Part shown: positions 56,821 to 64,000 of the stretch, one piece after another
Position numbering within the stretch: position 1 is the stretch's first letter
How the letters are laid out: each line of letters opens with the position of its first letter
Assembly: GCA_036927565.1 (NCBI GenBank)
Contig: JAYESD010000004.1
Coordinates: forward strand, 87,300,942 to 87,364,941
Length of the DNA: 64,000 bases
Origin: Tuctoria greenei
Taxonomy: Eukaryota > Streptophyta > Magnoliopsida > Poales > Poaceae
Direction: 5' to 3'
The notes under the pieces: model-generated
Databases searched by the model: none
What the model was told of the DNA's origin: nothing
What the model saw: the letters and a program-made list of their open reading frames with translations, nothing else
Program-made: the position numbers and the translations under genes

Positions 56821-57829
56821 ATCTCCCCCTTGATGAATGCATTGGCAACACCATTTAAAATCCAAACATCGGCTTATTCACATAAAAGTTTTGAAGGCAA
56901 TTTCTCCCCCTTTGTAAATCAAAAGTAAAATGAGAAGAAAATCCAAAAATTAGCCCATATTATCTATCCCCCTTTATTATATCTCCCTATGCACATATTC
57001 TCTTTCTCTTCATGCTTATCTCTCTCCCTTTGACAATGTATTCAGCAAGTCATGAGCATATAAACAAATTATCTCTCCCCCTTTAGTTGTTATGAGCATA
57101 TTATAACATATACATATAAAACAAAGCTCATACAAGTCATACTATCAAGTAACTTACACTATCACATCAATGAGATACATAAAGTAGTGTAAGCCATGCT
57201 AGAGATCAAATGTAATTTTCAATTTAAGCAAGTCCTGATCTCACAAACTTAACTATTTCAAAACCTGAAAGCATGACACTAGTTGCTGCATTTTATTATT
57301 TTTCAAACCATAACTTTAGATCATATGATATTTGCAAGAGATTATATGCGCATCTGCCTTATTCTAACCAACCAAGCCAAGCCTATGTCATTTGACAATC
57401 AGAAGCTTAAGGACATGGTTTTAGTCATACACAACTTCTTCCTAGTTCATATCTAAATGCAATGATAAGCCATCTCAAAAGAAGAAGTGCGATGCATGCA
57501 TATTCTCTTGATATTTTCTCAATTTATATTTGTTCATAAAAACTCAACATGTGAGTTGATTACTTGATTAATTCTTAATGATTAAAAGCACTTGTGAACA
57601 TGTAACAAGTTCAAAACAGCAAGAAAGTTCCACCATGACCAGTTTTAGTGTATGTAATTATTCCAATTACTAGACATGGCAAAAACTACAAAATGTATAA
57701 CACGAGTAATGTAGTAAGAACTTTCAGCATGTAAAAGGAATCACAAAGTCATATATGTATGAAATACTATGCTCATATTATTCTAATTTCAGATTTACAC
57801 ATAGACTTCCCAAGTTTCAAAACTCCCCC
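56821..57829 (-). other. Element F PPT and 3' non-coding region
   Basis: The PPT AAGGGGGAGAT abuts the LTR. Further purine runs on the minus strand occur near 56905, 56970, 57030 and 57080, as in B. Confidence 0.75.
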
Positions 57830-60800
57830 TCAATTTAAGCCATGAGGATGCATAACCCCTATTTCACTACGAATGTAACAAAAACGAGTGAAATCCAAAG
57901 GTTTTGTAAAAATGTCAGCCAATTGTTATTCGATATCTACATGTGAAGCACAATTTTTCCTTTTTCAACATTATCTCGGAGAAAGTGATACCTAATGTCA
58001 ATGTGCTTGGTTCTATAATGTTGCACGGGGTTTTTAGCAATGCAAATGGCACTAGTGTTATCACATAATAGTGGAACACTATCTAGATCAACCCCATAGT
58101 CCTTAAGTGTTTGAACAATCCAAAGAATTTGTGAGCAAGCACTAGCAGTAGCTACATATTCAGATTTGGCTGTGGATTGTGCAACTGAATTTTGTTTTCT
58201 AGAGGACCAAGCAACAAGAGAATTACCAAGAAAATGACAAGCACCGGAAGTACTTTTCATATCAATCCTACAACCCCCAAAATCAGCATCCGAAAAAGCT
58301 TTCAAAGTAACGGTTGAGGAAGAAGGAAGAAAAATACCAAATTCTTGACCATGTAAGTACCTGAGAATCCTTTTGATGGCTTGACGATGTGAAGCACGTG
58401 AGGAAGCTTGAAACCATGCACAAAGACATACGCTGAATTGTATGTCTGGTCTTGGTGCCATGAGGTACAGAAGTGATCCGATCATGCTTCTATATTCTTT
58501 TTGATCCACGGGTTCACCATCTTCATCAAGTCCAAGTGTCGTTGCTGTTCCCATTGGTGTCCGAAGAGGCTTGCTTTTGTCCATGTTTAAGCGCCTTAGG
58601 AGATCTTTTGTATACTTCGTTTGATGCACAAAGGTACCCTCCTTAGTTTGCTTGATTTGCAGCCCCAAAAAGTAAGTGAGTTCACCCATCATACTCATTT
58701 CAAATTTGGAACTCATCATTGCTGAAAACTTGGACATAAGATCATGAGAAGCACAACCAAAGATAATACATCCACATACACTTGAATGAATAATGAGTCA
58801 TTGCCATGTTTAAGCACAAAAAGAGATTTATCAACCTTGCCCATGGTAAACCCATTTTCAAGTAAGAATGTTTTTAACCTATCATACCATGCTCTAGGGG
58901 CTTGTTTGAGACCGTACAAGGCTTTGGACAGTTTGTAAACATGATTAGGAAAATTTGGATTTTCATAACCCGGTGGTTGTTTGACATAAACCTCCTCATC
59001 TATGTAGCCATTAAGAAAAGCACTTTTAACATCCATTTGATATAGCTTAAAACCTTTAGATGCAGCAAAAGCTAACAAAATTCTTATGGCTTCTAATCTA
59101 GCAACAGGAGCAAACGTTTCATCAAAATCTAGACCTTCAACTTGAGTGAAACCTTGAGCAACCAACCTAGCCTTATTCCTAACCACAACCCCATCCTCAC
59201 TTTGTTTATTTTTAAATACCCATTTAGTTTCAATTAAAGTGTGACCTTGAGGAGGAGGTACAAGTTTCCAAACATTATTTCTTTCAAAATTTTCTAACTC
59301 TTCTTGCATGGCAATAATCCAAGATTCATTAGTGAGTGCGTGTGGTATATCTTTGGGTTCAAAAGAAGCAACAAAAGCAGAATGAGCATAAGAGTTCGGA
59401 TCGCAAAACCTGGACCGTGTGACTCGTTCGTGCAGGCTTCCAATCATCTGTTGTGGGGGATGATCTTTGTAAAACCGTAGGGGAACAGATGTCTCACAAG
59501 ATTCTTCTTCTTCATGTTCATCACAAATCGATGAGCATGTGACTTGAGGATGATTTGAATCAGCATTGATGGTGGTCGGTGCTGGTTGAGAATTAACATC
59601 CGGAGCTAAACCAAAGTCTTTAGCTGCTGAATTTTCTGGCCGCAACTCCAATTCTTCCTCATCTTCAACGAAAATGCTCTCCCCTTGCGGATATGGATCT
59701 GGAACTGCAATGTTTGAGCTAGTACCTAGGCTAGATTCATTAAAAGACACTTCACAAGTCTCCACAATTTTGTTAGTGTCAAGTAAAAGCACACGTTAGC
59801 CTCTAGTATGAGATGGATAACCAAGAAACATGCTATCAATGGATCTAGGTTCAAATTTTTCAAGATTACCATGTTTCTTAACAAAGCATTTGCAACCAAA
59901 GACCCGAAAGTGTCTAACACTAGGTCTATGTCCAAACCGGAGTTCATATGGTTTTTTACCTAGCTTAGCACGCAAGAAAACACGATTTGAGACATAACAA
60001 GCGGTTGCTAATGCATCAGCCCAAAATTTCCTAGGAGTTTGATATTCATCAAGCATAGTCCTAGCCATCTCAACTAAGGTTCTGTTCTTTCTTTCTACAA
60101 CACCATTTTGTTGAGGTACATATGGTGAAGAAAATTGATGATCTATTCCATTTTCAGCACAAAAGTGATCAAAAGATTGATTTTTAAATTCAGTTCCATT
60201 ATCACTTCTAATTGCTTTTAAAGATCCTGGGTAATCAATTGATAATCTAAGAAATAAAGTTCTAAAGTGACTAAAAACTTCATTCTTAGATGCCATAAAG
60301 TAAACCCAAGAGTTTCTAGAATTATCATCAATAATCACAAGTACATACCATTTACCTCCGAATGATTGAACACGTGAAGGTCCTACAGTGTCAAGATGCA
60401 AAAGTTGACATGGTTCAGTTGTCATGATCATTGTTAGAGGATTATGTGAACCTGCAACCATCTTAGCATGTCTACAAGAAGAGCACACAATTTCTTTGTC
60501 CCCTTTAAGCTTAGGCAGCCCACGTATGCGATCAAAAGCACTAACACACGTTAGGTGATCAAAGCCTATGTGACCAAGTCTACGATGCCAAAAATATAGG
60601 TCCTTTGAATCATTAGCAACTAGACACCTATGCTTAGAGGAAGACATATCAAAATCAGCTTTAAAAACTCTTCCAAACCAAGACATGTTAAAAATAATCT
60701 CACTATTTGAACCTACAACTTTGCAGCAGTTTTTATTGAAAATAATTTCTAGATTTTCATCTAGCAATTGTGCAACATAAATAAAGTTGTATTTTAAATT

Positions 60801-61344
60801 TTTTGACAAGTGCCACATCCTTCAAAGTGTAGTGATCATTTACTCTAACCGAACCCTTAGCAATTATAGGAGTTGAAGAATTATCGACAAAAGTAACATT
60901 CTCTAGACATGACACAAAAGAGAGGGAGGAGAACCAATCTTTGTTACCGGTCATGTGGCGTGAGCAACCTGAATCCACAATCCAAATGTTCTCCTTCCTC
61001 AACCGCGTAACCTACATAGAAGCACAATACGTCGATGACTCAATACTGGGGTTAGTCAAAAGGCATTTAGGAATCCAGTACTGATTCACACGACATGCAG
61101 AAGGAAAAACACGCGAAACTTGAGACAAAATAGCAGGTTTATGAGTCAAAGTTTGAGATTTTTTATTCTTAACTACTGACCTATAATGTGTCACTTGTGT
61201 AGCACAAAAATCGGTAGCTCCAGAGGCAAAAACAGAAGGTCCGAAGGTAAACTTTGAATGTTTTTGACTCAAAACAGCAGGTTGTACATTCGGTTCAATA
61301 TGTGCAGCAAATTTTTCATGAAAGTTATGAGATCTAGCAACCAT
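57830..61344 (-). pseudogene. Element F pol: protease, integrase, RT, RNase H
   Basis: Order on the minus strand: RSHNFHEKFAAH, protease IWIVDSGCSRHMTGNKDWF (about 60970), pre-integrase RRLGHIGFDHLT and CSSCRHAKM, integrase HLDTVGPSRVQ, IRSDNGTEFKNQS and PQQNGVVERKNRTLVEMART, and then RT from about 59330. RNase H ends with HYRTKHIDIRYHFLRDN. The integrase core looks intact. Breaks: a frameshift near 60790, a stop near 59795, a one-base loss in the RT box after YVD (about 58770), and a frameshift near 57940. It shares the end MHPHGLN (stop 57830-57832) with B. Confidence 0.9.
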
Positions 61345-63306
61345 TCTTTACCTTTTTTGTTGTTTAGATAGTCTATAACAAAAATCTATGACATGACCAT
61401 CTCTACCACAGTAGGTACAATGAAATTTAACTTTGTGTTCATGTCTAGATGAGCAAGCAATATTTTTATTTGAAACCGAATGAGACAACACTCCTGCAGA
61501 TTTGAAAACCACTCCTTTTTGTTTAGGAACTGTTTGAATCAAACCACTTCCTAATGACTTTACAAATTTAGGTGGATGTGACTTAGCATGAGCATGAGAA
61601 TCAAAACCTAAACCAGTTTTATCATTGCAAGACTTGGAAGAATTCAGCAGCAAGTTTAGGTTCTTATTCCCATTACGGAACCGATGTAATGTCTTATGCA
61701 TGTCATCAAGTTTATTGGACAGATCAAGTCAATTTTCACATGAAGTTTTTCCTTTTAGTTTGCAATTGGAACAAAATATGACTTCATGAGAATGTAAAGC
61801 ATTGTTCAATATAGAAATTTCATTCATAGCATCCTGTAGTTTCTTATCAAGATCATCACAACTAGAACAATGCAAATCAATTGTAGAACAACTAGCATCT
61901 TTCAAGTTTTTATCATTATGTGCAGCAAGCTCTTTGTTCTTTTCAATTTCTAACTCAAGTTTATCAAGTGTGGAGGTGTGTGCACTTTTAATGAGGACAA
62001 TTGTTCATATATTAAATCACATGAGGGACATGCATCATCACTAGGAATCAAAGTTTTTAAACGGTTGATTTCAGATTCTAGTGATTCAATTTTAGCAGCA
62101 CTATCCCTAAGCTTTTTGTCCTTTTTTCTTAACAATAATAGTGGCACGAGAAAAAGAATCACACATTTCTTCGCAAGTAGGACATACCTCTTCATTGTCA
62201 CTGTTGTGTTCTGCCTCCTCCATACTTGATCTTGACTTGCCCGCCATAAAGCACAAGTTTGCCAAATCATCTTCATCTTCGTCACTTCCAATGTCCACGT
62301 TGCATGAGCCAAGTTCCTCGAATGCGGAGATAAAACTGTTCACCAGTTGACGACCTGTAAAACCCTTCTTTTTCTTCGAATCTTTTGCAGAGGAGTGCTT
62401 TGTTCTTGTTTTCTTTTCATCCCGGGAAGTAGGACCTGAACGGTTAGGGCAATCTGAACGAAAATGTCCTGTCTTACCACATTCAAAGCATCGTTGAGGT
62501 CCGGAGCTTCCTCTCCTTCTATTTCTCACATTTTGCTATGCTTTTGAGAACCGGGTAGAGATGAGCGCAAGCTCCTCCTCTGGAAACTCCTTAATCTGTT
62601 AAAGGGTTATAGAGGAAAGCAAAGCAAGTGTACCATAAGATGATGTTTGACCGGAACTAGACATGTCACGTTGAGAAACAAAAGCAATAGACTTGTTGGG
62701 GTTCTTATGTGAGATTATGTCAATTTCATGAGTTTTTAACTTGGAATATAGCACATATAAAGTAAGTGAACTCATGATAGTAGATTCACGAATAGATGTG
62801 ACATTCATCTCCCAAATTGACATATCTAATGCACTTAGCAATTGCCTAGCATTTTCAGCATCTGAAAAATTAACATTGACACTACGCAAGTTGCTGAGAA
62901 TCTTATTAAAGCGGGCAAAACGGTCATCAATACACTCACCGGGTTGCATCTCGAAGCGCATGTATTCTTTCTTGAACTTGTCTTGCCTTACCTCCTTGGT
63001 CGTGTTGGATCCTTCGTGGTAGTCACAAAGTGCTTTCCACACATCATATGCAGATCGGAGGTGTGCAACACGACGGAAGTCGCTTTGGGTTAATCCTTGT
63101 ATGATCAAGTTTCGAGGCTTGTTGTTGTTGTCGACATCTCTTAGATTTGTAGCTGTAACTTGATCATTTGATGACACTTCATATGGCTTGTACACCTTCT
63201 CCCGTATTGCAAAGCCTTGCGCCTGGATGAAAGCCTCCATGCGTGCCTTCCAAACCTGAAAATCAATACCAGCAAACACACAAGGTTTGGCAGAGTACTT
63301 CTCCAT
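61345..63306 (-). pseudogene. Element F gag with two zinc knuckles
   Basis: Start ATG at 63306 (MEKYSAKPCVFAGIDFQVWK). UBN2-type capsid blocks: RNLIIQGLTQSDF, PGECIDDRFARFNKI, SALDMSIWEMNV. First knuckle CFECGKTGHFRSDC (about 62485); acidic stretch; coiled coil KLRDSAAKIESLESEINRL; second knuckle CTYCGRDGHVIDFC (about 61400). Stops at 62599-62601, near 62545 and at 61348-61350; frameshifts near 62110 and 61975. The stop at 61348 is all that separates it from the pol frame. Confidence 0.88.
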
Positions 63307-63349
63307 AATGATTAGTCAAAAACATGTGCAAATCACAAAGATTAGAGAA

Positions 63350-63366
63350 CCGTGGATCTGATACCA
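63350..63366 (-). other. Element F primer binding site
   Basis: On the minus strand TGGTATCAGATCCACGG follows the LTR end; the first ten bases match the usual Met PBS. A short leader (63307-63349) lies before gag. Confidence 0.8.
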
Positions 63367-63368
63367 AT

Positions 63369-64000
63369 TGTAGGATCGAAGAGCACGTGAAAAGCTACCA
63401 GAGGGGGGTGAATGGTAGATTTAAAAATCTTACACAGCGGAAACAATTAAACCCCAATCATTTTGGCACAAAAACAATCTGTTAAAGAAATCGTGTGTGA
63501 GACTAATCTAAACGTGTTTCACCGTGACACAAGTGATAGATATCAGAGAGAATCAAGTCACGAAGACAACACAATAAGAATCACTCAAATCCGTCGAGAA
63601 AAACTCAAGTTATGATTGAAAAATCATACAAAGGTTAATCTGCCCTACCCGAGAAAAAACAGTCCTAGAACACTGCAAAGAAACTCGTGTAGATCAATCA
63701 CAAATCCAATTACCGTGAAATTTGGACAGATGATAGATAATCAAGTTTTGAAGACAACCCAAAATGAATCACGTCAATTGGATCTGTAAAACTCGAGTTA
63801 TGATAAAACCACCGATGAAAGGTAGTGCTGTCCAGAAACTCGACGAGTAAAACTTGTCTGGAACAAGTCGGACGAACAAGGCACAAAAGTTCCTTCAAAC
63901 TACGAATTTTATTCAATAGAACACAAGAGGAAAAGCTCCAAAGTCGTGCACCATGAGCTCTGGGTCCCTTGCTTATATAACCAGCTCGAAAGCCAACTCA
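63369..64000 (-). repeat. Element F 5' LTR, partial
   Basis: Starts TGTAGGATCG at 63369 (the LTR end on the minus strand) and matches 55276-55900 of the 3' LTR up to the window edge. It includes the TATA region near 63970. Confidence 0.9.

Larger units (their letters stand above)
55276..64000 (-). mobile_element. Copia element F (B family), minus strand, 5' LTR cut by window end
   Basis: 3' LTR 55276-56820, internal 56821-63368, 5' LTR from 63369 onward. It is inserted in element E: the undisturbed sequence at 1640-1665 in element A shows E continues on the far side, outside the window. Gag and pol are more complete than in B or H but still carry stops and frameshifts. Confidence 0.92.

Noticed and set aside
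1..64000. CRISPR arrays, rRNA, tRNA genes, bacterial operons
   Set aside because: No spaced identical repeats of CRISPR type, no rRNA or tRNA folds recognised; the PBS sequences only match tRNA 3' ends.

Overview
This window is plant nuclear DNA, almost certainly from a grass. I see no intact host gene; nearly all 64 kb is transposons inserted into one another. The grass call rests on family inference: SIRE/Maximus-like Copia elements with 1.5-1.7 kb LTRs, a CRM-like Ty3/gypsy element, an Athila/Tat-like fragment and CACTA elements carrying captured plant gene pieces. The density suggests pericentromeric or other gene-poor heterochromatin. I cannot name the species.

Layout, left to right. 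Positions 1-20274 are the minus-strand Copia element A: 5' LTR 18738-20274, gag and front of pol 14656-18686, rest of pol 2307-3907, and an extra ORF after pol at 1-1396. A is split by a complete plus-strand Copia element B (3908-14655, 5-bp target duplication). B's gag is itself split by a solo gypsy LTR (7334-8236, perfect 5-bp duplication). A sits in the 3' LTR of a third, rearranged minus-strand Copia element H: LTR 20275-21187, pol remnant 37843-40290, 5' LTR 40675-41693. Between H's pieces lies a plus-strand Copia LTR. That LTR was hit twice: by a nearly intact CRM-like gypsy element (21823-29338) and by a 7.6-kb CACTA element (CACTA-1, 29648-37232) carrying transposase genes and a captured phytocyanin gene. 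H lies inside another CACTA element, whose 3' part is visible at 41694-43361 (CACTA-3).

Right part. 43362-44241 looks like a minus-strand LTR remnant. CACTA-2 (44242-49993, TSD gaa) is a gene-carrying element with pieces of an Argonaute PIWI domain and a SUMO-conjugating enzyme (SCE1/UBC9), plus a tandem pair of unrecognised small ORFs. An Athila/Tat-like gypsy fragment follows (50368-52560), then a gypsy LTR scrap fused to the LTR of Copia element E (same family as A, 52790-55275). E is interrupted by minus-strand Copia element F (55276 to beyond 64000, same family as B and H).

Most retroelement genes carry stops and frameshifts and must be inactive. The gypsy element is the best preserved: two 864-bp LTRs and one premature TGA. 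The insertion order is readable: CACTA-3, then H, then A and the plus LTR, then B, gypsy and CACTA-1, then the solo LTR in B. The points most worth checking are the captured genes in the two CACTA elements, the unknown ORF pair, the 12-bp palindrome seeded through the A/E family, and the duplicated LTR-in-LTR junction at 20274 and 40674.
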